A stretch of DNA of 64,000 nucleotides. It comes from Clostridium caldaquaticum (lineage in GTDB: Bacteria > Bacillota > Clostridia > Clostridiales > Clostridiaceae). Under the pieces are notes generated by a model. The model made no database searches. It was given only the letters and a program-made list of their open reading frames with translations, and was not told where the DNA came from. The DNA is taken from assembly GCF_023806125.1 (NCBI RefSeq), contig NZ_JAMSKT010000014.1, positions 1 through 64,000 on the forward strand. The letters are read 5' to 3'. Made by a program: the position numbers and the translations under genes. Shown piece by piece: positions 34,766-43,595 of the stretch; positions within the stretch are counted from its first letter, which is position 1, and the number at the start of each line of letters is the position of its first letter.

Positions 34766-35434
34766 TTGGAGGATTACAAAATTCAAACAAAAAATGAGCA
34801 TGTTTTAATATTAGAAACCAATACTAAACCAGTGTATGAAATTTTAAAAAGATGTTTTGATGTAGTTAGTTCTTTATTGGCTATAATAGTTTTATTACCG
34901 TTATTTATAATAATAATTATATTAGTTAAATTGGATTCAGAAGGATCGGCTTTTTTTGTTCATAAAAGGCTTGGGAAAGATAGAAAATTTATAAAAGTTT
35001 ATAAATTTAGGACAATGAAAAAAAATGCGGAAGAATTGCTTGAGAATCTAGCACCAGAACAAAAGGCTGAATTTGAAAAGAACTTTAAACTTGAAAATGA
35101 CCCGAGAGTTACAAAACTTGGACATTTTTTAAGAAGATCTAGTTTAGATGAATTACCACAATTGCTTAATATATTAAAAGGAGATATGTCTGTAGTAGGG
35201 CCTAGACCTATAGTTGAAAAAGAAGTTAAATTATATGGAGTGTATGCAGAAAAATTGTTTACAGTTAAGCCGGGATTAACTGGAAATTGGCAGGCTAATG
35301 GAAGAAGTGATACTACATATGAAGAAAGAGTACAGCTTGATATGGATTATATAGATAATAGAAGTTTTTTATTAGATATTAAAATTATTTTTAAAACAGT
35401 AATAAGTGTTTTGAAATGGGAAGGTGCTAGATAA
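34766..35434 (+). CDS. Undecaprenyl-phosphate sugar-1-phosphate transferase (initiating enzyme)
   Basis: A membrane enzyme that starts a polysaccharide repeat by moving sugar-1-phosphate onto the lipid carrier. It is 222 residues with one N-terminal membrane anchor (VVSSLLAIIVLLPLFIIIIILV). The catalytic blocks are KFRTMK, DELPQLLNILKGDMSVVGPRP and KPGLTGNWQANGRS, diagnostic of the PglC/WbaP/WcaJ C-terminal domain. The start is TTG 34766 with AAGGGGG 9 bases ahead. It is first in the surface locus, consistent with its role. The sugar (Gal, Glc or GlcNAc) is undetermined. Confidence 0.92.
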   Translation: MEDYKIQTKNEHVLILETNTKPVYEILKRCFDVVSSLLAIIVLLPLFIIIIILVKLDSEGSAFFVHKRLGKDRKFIKVYKFRTMKKNAEELLENLAPEQKAEFEKNFKLENDPRVTKLGHFLRRSSLDELPQLLNILKGDMSVVGPRPIVEKEVKLYGVYAEKLFTVKPGLTGNWQANGRSDTTYEERVQLDMDYIDNRSFLLDIKIIFKTVISVLKWEGAR

Positions 35435-35534
35435 ATTAGGATGTATTGAGAGATTAGTATTATAGAATAATTTATAATATATATGGTGGATATCTGTTTA
35501 TGAATAAGTTAAATAAAGAGGAGTTTGAAAATTA

Positions 35535-36320
35535 ATGGATATAAAAATACTTGTTGCAACACATAAAAAATATGCAATGCCACAAGAAAAAATATATATA
35601 CCTTTGCATGTTGGTAAAGAAAGTAAAGAAAAATTAGATTATCAAGGAGATAATACTGGAGATAATATATCGATAAAAAATGCAAATTATTGCGAATTAA
35701 CAGGACTTTATTGGGCTTGGAAAAACTTAAAATGTGATTATATAGGTTTATGTCATTATAGAAGATATTTTACAAATAAAAATTTGTTTATACGAGTTTT
35801 AAAGAAAAATAGCAAATTTGATTTAATATTAAAAAAAATAGAAATTGAAAATTTATTTAAAAAATACGATATCATTTTACCTAGAAAAAGAAACTATTAT
35901 ATTGAAACTATAAAATCACATTATGAACATGCACATAATATAAGGGATTTAGAAGAAACTAGAAAAATCATAGAGCAGAAGTATCCTGAGTACTTAAAAA
36001 GTTTTGATGCAGTGATGAAAAGAAGAACATTATATTTGTTCAATATGTTTATAATGAAAAAAGAACAATTTGATAATTATTGTAAGTGGGTGTTTGATAT
36101 TTTGTTTGAATTAGAAAAACGAATAGACATCTCACATTACAATAATTATCAGAAGAGAGTATTTGGATTTTTAAGTGAAAGATTGTTTAATGTTTGGTTG
36201 GAGTATAATTGTAATTTTATAAAAAAACAAATTAGGGTAATAAATTTAGAAAAAACAAATTGGTACAATAAAATTAATGATTTTATCTTAAGAAAAATAA
36301 ATTTTACTAGTAAATTATAG
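35535..36320 (+). CDS. DUF4422 capsular polysaccharide glycosyltransferase
   Basis: A 261-residue cytoplasmic transferase. Conserved DUF4422 blocks are IKILVATHKKYAMP at the start, GDNTGDNISIKNANYCELTGLYWAWKN, and DYIGLCHYRRYF. It likely adds the second sugar of the repeat unit, though donor and acceptor are unknown. The gene is clearly more AT-rich than the flanking core genes, with many AAA/TTT/ATA codons, as is common for laterally acquired surface genes. GAGGAG lies ahead of ATG 35535. Confidence 0.85.
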   Translation: MDIKILVATHKKYAMPQEKIYIPLHVGKESKEKLDYQGDNTGDNISIKNANYCELTGLYWAWKNLKCDYIGLCHYRRYFTNKNLFIRVLKKNSKFDLILKKIEIENLFKKYDIILPRKRNYYIETIKSHYEHAHNIRDLEETRKIIEQKYPEYLKSFDAVMKRRTLYLFNMFIMKKEQFDNYCKWVFDILFELEKRIDISHYNNYQKRVFGFLSERLFNVWLEYNCNFIKKQIRVINLEKTNWYNKINDFILRKINFTSKL

Positions 36321-36373
36321 AGGTTTACAATATATTTTTATTTACTGTTTATGTTTAAGAATGGAGTAGATAT

Positions 36374-37813
36374 ATGCATATTACTATTTTAGGATATATA
36401 TTTATACCTTTAGGTATGGTTTTATTTTTTTTTCTTAAAAGTGATTATTTATTATTTTTAACTGTTATGTTTTCTGGTTTTACTGCATCAAGTGTTATAA
36501 ATGTTGAATATATTAGTTTTGGACTTGCTCCAAGTTATTACTTTGGTATGTTATTTATTATTAAGTATATTTTTATTGTATTAAAAAATAAAAACTTAGT
36601 AAAACCAAATTTTTATTTAGCGTTGTTTATTATAATTTCTTTTATATCAATGATGTTGTCAAAATTTTTGAATAATGAGGGGATATTGGTATACGGCATA
36701 GGAAATGGACTTAGGCTTAAAGTAGTAGAGTTTTCAATGCAAAATATTACTCAATATATGTATCTAATTTTTGCATTTATTATATATTGGTTAATTAAAG
36801 ATAGATTAAAAGATGATATAAGTTTTATTAATAAAATAATAAAAGTATATTTGTTTTCAGGATTTATTATTTCATTAATTGGTTTTTATCAAGTTGTAGC
36901 ATATTATTACAATTTATCTTTTGATATAATATTTAGATCTAATCCTTTAGGGTGGCAGCAAGGAATTAGGATATATGCTGTAGCAGCAGAACCTTCAATG
37001 ATGGCATATTTTATTGTTCCGACATTATCTTTAGCATTTTCATACAAGAAAAAAGTAGGAGGATTAAATAGCTATATAATTTTTATATTGCTATTTATAT
37101 TAGGTGTATTAACAACATCTACTACTTTTTTAATAGGAATAATAGGATTTGCAGTAGTTTATTTTTTTAGGAATATAATTAATTATAGAACAATAATAAA
37201 ATATTTAACATTTGTAGGTGTATTGGTGTTTATTGTTATAGTTATATTTAATTTTAATGAGGAAATAAGGATTAGGTTATGGGATAAAAGTATTGCAAAA
37301 TTACAGTTAAATAATGCATCAGGTGTGTCTAGATATGAAGTGTTTTCGCAAATGATTTCAGTAGGATTTATGTATCCGTTTTTTGGTGTAGGATTTGGTT
37401 CAGGAAGAAGTACAGATTTATATTCTCATTTGTTTGCAACTACTGGTATAATAGGTAGTGCAACATTCTTTATATATATTTTTTATAGTTTTTATAAAAT
37501 GTTAAAATATTCAAGAAAAAATTATTTAAAAGAAATAAGTGATGGATATGTTTATTTTTTGTTTACGTTTTTAATATGTTCTATTTCTGTACCAGAATTT
37601 ATGTTTCTATTTTTTTGGGTAAATTTTGGTGTAATAGATAGTATTATACTAAGTTATAAGAGTTTTGAGACATGTAATAAGAGGAATATTGATAAAAATT
37701 TACAAAAGAAATGTTATAAAAACATTCGTGATATCAAAATTGAAAGGAGATGGAAAGTTATTGTATTTTTATATATGTTCTACTCCATATCATGTATTAT
37801 TAAGTTTATGTAA
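36374..37813 (+). CDS. O-antigen/capsule repeat-unit polymerase (Wzy-like)
   Basis: A 479-residue integral membrane protein with about eleven hydrophobic helices. A large external loop around RSNPLGWQQGIRIYAVAAEPSMMAYF and the VGFGSGRSTDLYSHLFATTGIIGS block fit the Wzy/WaaL fold (the latter resembles the conserved P/GxGxG...HN segment). It would join lipid-linked repeat units outside the membrane. Its 3' end overlaps the next gene's start by about 50 bases. Very AT-rich. Confidence 0.8.
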   Translation: MHITILGYIFIPLGMVLFFFLKSDYLLFLTVMFSGFTASSVINVEYISFGLAPSYYFGMLFIIKYIFIVLKNKNLVKPNFYLALFIIISFISMMLSKFLNNEGILVYGIGNGLRLKVVEFSMQNITQYMYLIFAFIIYWLIKDRLKDDISFINKIIKVYLFSGFIISLIGFYQVVAYYYNLSFDIIFRSNPLGWQQGIRIYAVAAEPSMMAYFIVPTLSLAFSYKKKVGGLNSYIIFILLFILGVLTTSTTFLIGIIGFAVVYFFRNIINYRTIIKYLTFVGVLVFIVIVIFNFNEEIRIRLWDKSIAKLQLNNASGVSRYEVFSQMISVGFMYPFFGVGFGSGRSTDLYSHLFATTGIIGSATFFIYIFYSFYKMLKYSRKNYLKEISDGYVYFLFTFLICSISVPEFMFLFFWVNFGVIDSIILSYKSFETCNKRNIDKNLQKKCYKNIRDIKIERRWKVIVFLYMFYSISCIIKFM

Positions 37814-38717
37814 TATATTTTTAACAAAAAAGAAATCAGTACTTTATTTAAGTACTCATGATAATAATTCATTTAAAATATTTTTAAGTTATAAAGAAAA
37901 TTTGAAAAAGTTAGATTTGATTAGCGAAATTTATATAAGAAAAAGAAATAAAAAAAAAGAAAAAATAAAAATTGAATCTATAAAAGATAGGATAGAGTAT
38001 ATTAAAATAAAACCTAAATTATCAAATTCAAAAGTATATAATTTTGCATGGAATGCTTATTCATTGTACACAACATCTAATTTTTTATATAAAAAGTCAA
38101 ACATTGTATTTTTTATAGAAGAAGGGGCTTATCAAAATGTAAATCCAAAACCATCAAAGTTAATACTTTTTATTAAAAAATATATTTACGGTATCTCTAC
38201 AGATTTTTATAAAGATGAGAAATTGAAAAAAATATTAGTTCAATATCCTGAAAAGTATCCAAAACATTTAATAGGTAAGATAGAAAAGTTTGATGTTAAC
38301 TTATTGTTTAATAGATTAACTAAATATGAAATACAGAGTATAGTAAAAATATTTTTATCTGATTATGATATTGAAAAATTAATTAATATAAAATCTAATA
38401 AAAGTATTATAATATTAACTCAACCTTTATCAGAAGACGGATTTATAAGTGAAAATGAAAAGGTTAATCTTTATAAGAAAATAATAGATAAATATAATAA
38501 TTACAGTGTGGTTATAAAAAAGCATCCTAGAGAAAAAACTAATTATTGTTTTGAAAATGTAACAGAGATAGAGGGAGCATTTCCTAGTGAGATTTTTTCA
38601 TTTATAGGTATAAGGTTCAATAAAGCTATTGGTATATGTACTAGTGCTATTACATTGATAGATGCAGATGAAAAAGTAAATTTAGACGAAGATTTCTTAA
38701 AGAAAAATAAACGCTAA
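37761..38717 (+). CDS. Sialyltransferase-like glycosyltransferase (GT52/polysialyltransferase type)
   Basis: A 318-residue transferase. It starts YFYICSTPYHVLLSLCN, a typical opening of GT52 and polysialyltransferases. It carries the three bacterial sialyltransferase signatures: an E/D-E/D-G box (FIEEGAYQN), an HP box (VIKKHPREKTN) and a Ser box (GICTSAITLID). It lies directly before synthase and cytidylyltransferase genes for a nonulosonic acid, so it likely transfers that sugar from its CMP donor. Start TTG 37761 is inferred from AAAGGAG 11 bases ahead. The in-frame sequence upstream of it lies inside the polymerase gene and is not conserved-looking. Confidence 0.75.
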   Translation: MYFYICSTPYHVLLSLCNIFLTKKKSVLYLSTHDNNSFKIFLSYKENLKKLDLISEIYIRKRNKKKEKIKIESIKDRIEYIKIKPKLSNSKVYNFAWNAYSLYTTSNFLYKKSNIVFFIEEGAYQNVNPKPSKLILFIKKYIYGISTDFYKDEKLKKILVQYPEKYPKHLIGKIEKFDVNLLFNRLTKYEIQSIVKIFLSDYDIEKLINIKSNKSIIILTQPLSEDGFISENEKVNLYKKIIDKYNNYSVVIKKHPREKTNYCFENVTEIEGAFPSEIFSFIGIRFNKAIGICTSAITLIDADEKVNLDEDFLKKNKR

Positions 38718-38761
38718 AATAAATATTAAAATTTAAAAAACTAAGGAGGCAATTTTGTATT

Positions 38762-39631
38762 ATGTATAACAAACCAAGATTAATCGCAGAAGTAGGCTGT
38801 AACCACAAGGGAGAAATGGAAATAGCAAAGGAGCTAATTAAAATAGCTGCAATATTCTGTAAGGCAGATATAGTCAAATTTCAAAAAAGAAATAATAAAG
38901 AATTACTAACCCCAGAACAATACAATGCTCCACACCCAAATCCAGTAAATTCATATGGAAAAACATATGGAGAACATAGGGAATATTTAGAATTTACTTT
39001 AGAGCAGCATAGGCAATTAAAAGAATGGTGCGAAGAGTTTGGAGTAGTTTATAGTACATCAGTATGGGATTTAACATCAGCAAAGGAAATAACGTCACTT
39101 AAACCAGAATTAATAAAAATACCATCTGCATGTAATAATCATTATGAAATGTTAGATTGGTTATGTATTAATTATGAAGGTGAAATACATATATCTTTAG
39201 GTATGACGACACATGAAGAAGAAGACAAGCTTATAAGATTATTTGAAGAAAAAGGAAGAAATAAAGATTTAGTACTATATAGCTGTACATCTGGATACCC
39301 AGTACCATTTGAAGATTTATGTTTACTTGAAATTAAAAGATTAAAAGAAAGCTATGGTCATAGAGTAAAAGAAATAGGTTTTTCAGGACATCATTTAGGT
39401 ATAGCAGTTGACATAGCAGCTTATACTTTAGGTGCTACAACTATAGAAAGGCACTACACACTCGATAGAACATGGAAAGGAACTGATCATGCTGCTTCTT
39501 TAGAGCCAGATGGAGTAAGAAGATTAAAGCGAGATTTAGAAGCAACATATAAGGCTTTAGCATACAAAAAAGAAGAGTTATTAGATATCGAAAAAATTCA
39601 AAGAGAAAAATTAAAGTATAGAGAAAGATAG
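38762..39631 (+). CDS. NeuB-like nonulosonic acid synthase without SAF domain
   Basis: Condenses phosphoenolpyruvate with a mannose-type sugar or its 6-phosphate to form a nine-carbon acid. It is 289 residues, covering the TIM-barrel from IAEVGCNHKGEMEIAKELI through VKFQKRNN, KIPSACNN, LVLYSCTSGYPVP and IGFSGHHLGIAVDIAAYTLGATTIERHYTLDRTWKGTDHAAS. Standard NeuB is about 340 residues because of a C-terminal antifreeze-like SAF domain, which is absent here. AAGGAGG precedes ATG 38762. Partner genes flank it on both sides. Confidence 0.85.
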   Translation: MYNKPRLIAEVGCNHKGEMEIAKELIKIAAIFCKADIVKFQKRNNKELLTPEQYNAPHPNPVNSYGKTYGEHREYLEFTLEQHRQLKEWCEEFGVVYSTSVWDLTSAKEITSLKPELIKIPSACNNHYEMLDWLCINYEGEIHISLGMTTHEEEDKLIRLFEEKGRNKDLVLYSCTSGYPVPFEDLCLLEIKRLKESYGHRVKEIGFSGHHLGIAVDIAAYTLGATTIERHYTLDRTWKGTDHAASLEPDGVRRLKRDLEATYKALAYKKEELLDIEKIQREKLKYRER

Positions 39632-39644
39632 AGAGGTGCTATAT

Positions 39645-40802
39645 ATGAACGTAGCATTTATACCTGTAAGGGGTGGAAGTAAGTCCATCCCTCTTAAAAA
39701 TGTAAAAATAATTAACGGAAGACCACTAATATATTGGACTTTAGATGCAGCGATAGGCTGTGAGGATATTGATGAAGTAATTGTTGCTACTGACAGTGAA
39801 AAGATTAAACAAGTTGTTAATAATTATAATTCGCCTAAAATTAAAATTGTTGGCAGATCAGAGGAAACTTCAACTGATACTGCATCTACTGAATCTGTTA
39901 TGTTAGAGTTTTCATATAGATATAGTTTTGATAATATTGTTTTAATTCAAGCTACCTCTCCGCTTTTAACTTCAGAAGATTTATCTAGAGGCTTGAAAAA
40001 ATTTAAAGAAAATAATATAGATTCTGTTTTATCAGTTGTAAGACAAAAGAGATTTATCTGGTCAGAAATTAATAGAATAGCTAGGCCTATGAATTATGAT
40101 TATCTTAATAGACCAAGAAGACAAGAATTTGAAGGTTTTTTAGTTGAAAATGGAGCTTTTTATATAACATCCAGAGAACGATTATTAAATAGTAAGTGTA
40201 GAATATCTGGAAATATTGGCCTTGTTGAAATGAATGAAGATACATATTTTGAAATTGATGAACCAAGCGATTGGATTATTATTGAAGAATTATTAAAAGT
40301 TAAGAAAGGAGAAAATTTACATAAATTTGATTTAAATAATATTAAAATGTTGATTACAGATAGTGATGGTGTTTTAACTGATGGAGGTATGTATTATAGT
40401 GAAAACGGAGATGAGTTGAAAAAATTTAATACTAAAGACGGCATGGGTTTTCAATTACTTAGAGAAAAAGGTATTAAAACAGGTATTATAACTGGTGAAA
40501 ATCGTAAGTTAGTTGAAAATAGAGCAGTAAAAATGAAGATAGATGAATTACATATGGGTATTTCTAATAAGTTAGAAGTCATTAATAACATATGTAAAAA
40601 ATATAATATTTCTTTAAATGAGATAGCTTATATTGGTGATGATATTAATGATATAGAAGTTATTGAAGCAGTAGGATTTGGTTGTTGTGTAAATGATGCA
40701 ATGCAATTAGTTAAAGAAACTGCTAAGTATATAACAAAAGCAAATGGTGGTCAAGGCGCTGTTAGAGAAGTAGCTGAATTGATTTTAATGCATAAAAATT
40801 AG
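39645..40802 (+). CDS. Fusion of CMP-sugar cytidylyltransferase and KdsC-like phosphatase
   Basis: A 385-residue bifunctional enzyme. Residues 1-~220 are a CMP-nonulosonate synthetase (FIPVRGGSKSIPLKNVKIINGRPLIYWTLDAA, VLIQATSPLLTSEDL). Residues ~225-385 are a HAD phosphatase of the KdsC type (LITDSDGVLTDGGMYYSENGDELKKF, GIITGEN, AYIGDDINDIEVI). The pairing implies a 9-phosphate intermediate that is dephosphorylated and then activated. Start ATG 39645 follows GAGAGGTG; the in-frame GTG 39636 lies inside that site. No neuC-type epimerase is present in the window. Confidence 0.88.
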   Translation: MNVAFIPVRGGSKSIPLKNVKIINGRPLIYWTLDAAIGCEDIDEVIVATDSEKIKQVVNNYNSPKIKIVGRSEETSTDTASTESVMLEFSYRYSFDNIVLIQATSPLLTSEDLSRGLKKFKENNIDSVLSVVRQKRFIWSEINRIARPMNYDYLNRPRRQEFEGFLVENGAFYITSRERLLNSKCRISGNIGLVEMNEDTYFEIDEPSDWIIIEELLKVKKGENLHKFDLNNIKMLITDSDGVLTDGGMYYSENGDELKKFNTKDGMGFQLLREKGIKTGIITGENRKLVENRAVKMKIDELHMGISNKLEVINNICKKYNISLNEIAYIGDDINDIEVIEAVGFGCCVNDAMQLVKETAKYITKANGGQGAVREVAELILMHKN

Positions 40803-40827
40803 TTTTAAAAATTTAAGAAGGTGAAAA

Positions 40828-42270
40828 ATGAGTGTTGTAAAAAATTATATTTATAGTGTTCTCAGTGGAGTTTTGCTTACTATTATACCTATAATAACAA
40901 TACCATATATCGCCAGAGTTTTAGGTAAGGAATATACAGGAATACATTCTTTCACTTTTAGTATTGTTCAATATTTTGTTATGTTTGGTTTAATGGGGAC
41001 ATTAACATATGGAAATAGAGCTATTGCATATGTTAGAGATGATTTAAAAAAAAGAAGTAAAGTTTTTTGGGAAATATTTTATTTAAATTTTTCATTAGTA
41101 TTTTTAACTACTATAGCTTACTTTATAGCTGTTTTTGCTTTATTTGATTATAATTTAAGAAAATATTATATAATACAATCAATTAATCTTTTTGCAGCAG
41201 CTGTAGATATTACTTGGTTTTTCTATGGTATGGAAGAATTTAAAAAAACTATTTCAAGAAATATGATAATAAGAATCACTGGAGCAGTGTTAATTTTTAT
41301 CTTTGTAAAAGACTCAACTCATATATGGAGATACAGTGTTATTATTGCAAGTTCAAGTTTATTGGGCAACTTAACACTTTGGATGTATGTTCCTAAGGTT
41401 ATTATCCTGCAGAGTATTGTACCTAAGAAGGTTTTATGTCATTTTATTCCTAGTTTTAAATTATTTATTCCTAGAATTGCTGTGCAGGTGTATACATTAT
41501 TAGACAAAGTAATGTTAGGTATTATGAGTACTAAGGCTATTGTGGGCATATATGAGTTAACAACTAACATTACTAAAATGCCGTTACCTTTAATAACTTC
41601 ATTAGGTACAGTAGTAATGCCAAGAATATCTTTTTTATTTGCAAATAATGATCATAATAAAATAAAAGATTATTTAAATAAAACTTTTAAATTTCAAACA
41701 TATATATCATTATTACTATATTTTGGAATAACTGGTGTTTCGTTTGAATTTGTGCCTTGGTATTTTGGTAAAGGATATGAATTATCAGTTCCTTTAATGT
41801 GTATATTAAGTGTTACAATAATAGGTATTTCATGGAGTAATGTTATTGGTGCTCAAATGATGATACCAATGCAAAAGGAGAAGGAATATACAATATCTTT
41901 ATTTATAGGAGCAGGTATAAATTTTTTAATTAATTTACTTTTAATTCCTCGTTATAATGCTATTGGTGCTGCGATAGGTACAGCTATTGCAGAATTAGTA
42001 GTTGCTGTTTCTCAACTAATATTTGTGAGAAAAATTTTGAATATAAAAGAATTGTTTAAAGATATTTGGAAATGTTTTATATCAGGTATAGCTATGTTAG
42101 CAATAATAAGATCAATAGGATTATTTAGTTATAGTAGTATATTAACAACAATAATTCAGATATCTTTAGGAACTATTGTATATATATTAATACTAATATT
42201 GTTAAAGTCAGAAACTAATGAGTTATTGATTTGTTCAATACATAAAATGTTAAAAAAGAAAATTAAATAA
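40828..42270 (+). CDS. Polysaccharide flippase (Wzx/MATE-like)
   Basis: A 480-residue membrane protein with about twelve to fourteen helices of the polysaccharide_synt family. N-terminal blocks are LTIIPIITIPYIARVLGKEYTGIHSF, with GTLTYGNRAIAYVRDD after the second helix. It should flip lipid-linked repeat units to the outer face for the Wzy-like polymerase at 36374. AAGGTG precedes ATG 40828. Confidence 0.9.
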   Translation: MSVVKNYIYSVLSGVLLTIIPIITIPYIARVLGKEYTGIHSFTFSIVQYFVMFGLMGTLTYGNRAIAYVRDDLKKRSKVFWEIFYLNFSLVFLTTIAYFIAVFALFDYNLRKYYIIQSINLFAAAVDITWFFYGMEEFKKTISRNMIIRITGAVLIFIFVKDSTHIWRYSVIIASSSLLGNLTLWMYVPKVIILQSIVPKKVLCHFIPSFKLFIPRIAVQVYTLLDKVMLGIMSTKAIVGIYELTTNITKMPLPLITSLGTVVMPRISFLFANNDHNKIKDYLNKTFKFQTYISLLLYFGITGVSFEFVPWYFGKGYELSVPLMCILSVTIIGISWSNVIGAQMMIPMQKEKEYTISLFIGAGINFLINLLLIPRYNAIGAAIGTAIAELVVAVSQLIFVRKILNIKELFKDIWKCFISGIAMLAIIRSIGLFSYSSILTTIIQISLGTIVYILILILLKSETNELLICSIHKMLKKKIK

Positions 42271-42274
42271 GAAT

Positions 42275-42305
42275 TTATTGTATTCAAATTATTTGGATAC
42301 AATAA
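42275..42305 (+). repeat. Stem-loop between wzx-like and glf genes
   Basis: TTATTGTATTCAAA (42275-42288) pairs with TTTGGATACAATAA (42292-42305) with one wobble around TTA. No T-run follows on the plus strand. It may mark an operon boundary or stabilise the upstream mRNA. Confidence 0.55.
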
Positions 42306-42330
42306 AAGAATATACTGGTAGGTGGTTGAT

Positions 42331-43437
42331 GTGATAAAATATGATTATTTAATAGTTGGAGCAGGACTTTTCGGTTCAGTTTTTGCCTATGAAGCAGCAA
42401 AGGCAGGGAAAAAATGTTTAGTAATTGATAAAAGAAATCATATTGGCGGTAATATATATTGTGAAAATATAGAAGGAATTAATGTACATAAATATGGGGC
42501 TCATATATTTCATACAAGCAATAAAAAAGTATGGGAGTATGTAAATAGTTTTACAGAGTTTAATAGATATACAAATTCACCAGTAGCAAACTATAAAGGT
42601 GAGATATATAATTTGCCATTTAATATGAATACTTTTAATAAGCTTTGGGGGGTTATTACTCCTGAAGAAGCAAAAGATAAAATTGAGCAGCAAAGAAAAG
42701 AGGCAGGAATAACTAAGCCAAATAACTTAGAAGAACAAGCAATATCTTTAGTTGGAACTGATATTTATGAGAAGTTAATTAAAGGGTATACAGAGAAGCA
42801 ATGGGGCAGAAATGCAACTGAACTACCAGCGTTTATAATTAAAAGATTACCAGTAAGGTTTACTTATGACAATAATTATTTTAATGATAAATATCAAGGG
42901 ATACCTGAAGGTGGGTACAATATAATAATTGAAAAAATGCTTCAGGCAGCAGATATTAAGCTAAATACTGATTTTTTTGAAAATAGAGAGGAATTAGAGA
43001 CTTTAGCAGATAAAATTGTATTTACAGGAATGATAGATGAGTTTTATAATTACAGATTTGGTCATTTGGAATATAGAAGTTTAAGGTTTGAACATGAGAT
43101 ATTAGATACTGATAATTATCAAGGAAATGCAGTGGTAAATTATACAGAAAGAGAAATACCTTTTACAAGAATTATAGAACACAAGCATTTTGAGTTTGGT
43201 GAGCAGGAAAAAACAGTTATAACAAGGGAATATCCTGCAGAATGGAAGATTGGTGATGAGCCTTATTATCCTATAAATAATGATAGAAACAATGAGCTGT
43301 TTAATAAATATAGAGAACTTGGTGAAAAAGAAGAAAAAGTGATTTTCGGTGGAAGACTTGCAGATTATAAATATTATGATATGCATCATGTTATTTATAA
43401 TGCGTTAGAGGCTGTAAAAAAAGAGTTTGGAAATTGA
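42331..43437 (+). CDS. glf: UDP-galactopyranose mutase
   Basis: A flavoenzyme interconverting UDP-galactopyranose and UDP-galactofuranose, giving galactofuranose for the polysaccharide. It is 368 residues. The FAD site is YDYLIVGAGLFGSVFAYEAAK, then DKRNHIGGNIYCE and HKYGAHIFHTSNKKVWEYV with active-site residues. The C-terminal EKVIFGGRLADYKYYDMHHVI contains conserved FAD/substrate Arg. I place the start at GTG 42331 behind AGGTGG; in-frame GTG 42322 lies within that site. Confidence 0.95.
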   Translation: MIKYDYLIVGAGLFGSVFAYEAAKAGKKCLVIDKRNHIGGNIYCENIEGINVHKYGAHIFHTSNKKVWEYVNSFTEFNRYTNSPVANYKGEIYNLPFNMNTFNKLWGVITPEEAKDKIEQQRKEAGITKPNNLEEQAISLVGTDIYEKLIKGYTEKQWGRNATELPAFIIKRLPVRFTYDNNYFNDKYQGIPEGGYNIIIEKMLQAADIKLNTDFFENREELETLADKIVFTGMIDEFYNYRFGHLEYRSLRFEHEILDTDNYQGNAVVNYTEREIPFTRIIEHKHFEFGEQEKTVITREYPAEWKIGDEPYYPINNDRNNELFNKYRELGEKEEKVIFGGRLADYKYYDMHHVIYNALEAVKKEFGN

Positions 43438-43543
43438 ATGCCAATTAAACCTTGACAATTGAAAATATTTTAATAAAAATTGGATAAATTTGATGATATA
43501 TAGCTGATTTTGTTTACAAAAAATGGTATTAATTTACTTCCAA

Positions 43544-43570
43544 TTTATGTATAATTTAATTATACGTAAA
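43544..43570 (+). promoter_or_regulatory. Near-palindrome over a -10 box before the 501-aa gene
   Basis: TTTATGTATAA and TTATACGTAAA form a 27-base inverted repeat with one mismatch, containing TATAAT at 43550-43555. A repressor bound here would cover the promoter. No convincing -35 is seen. This is a candidate operator only. Confidence 0.4.
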
Positions 43571-43595
43571 ATAGAGAGTAGAGGTGTAAGCAGAA

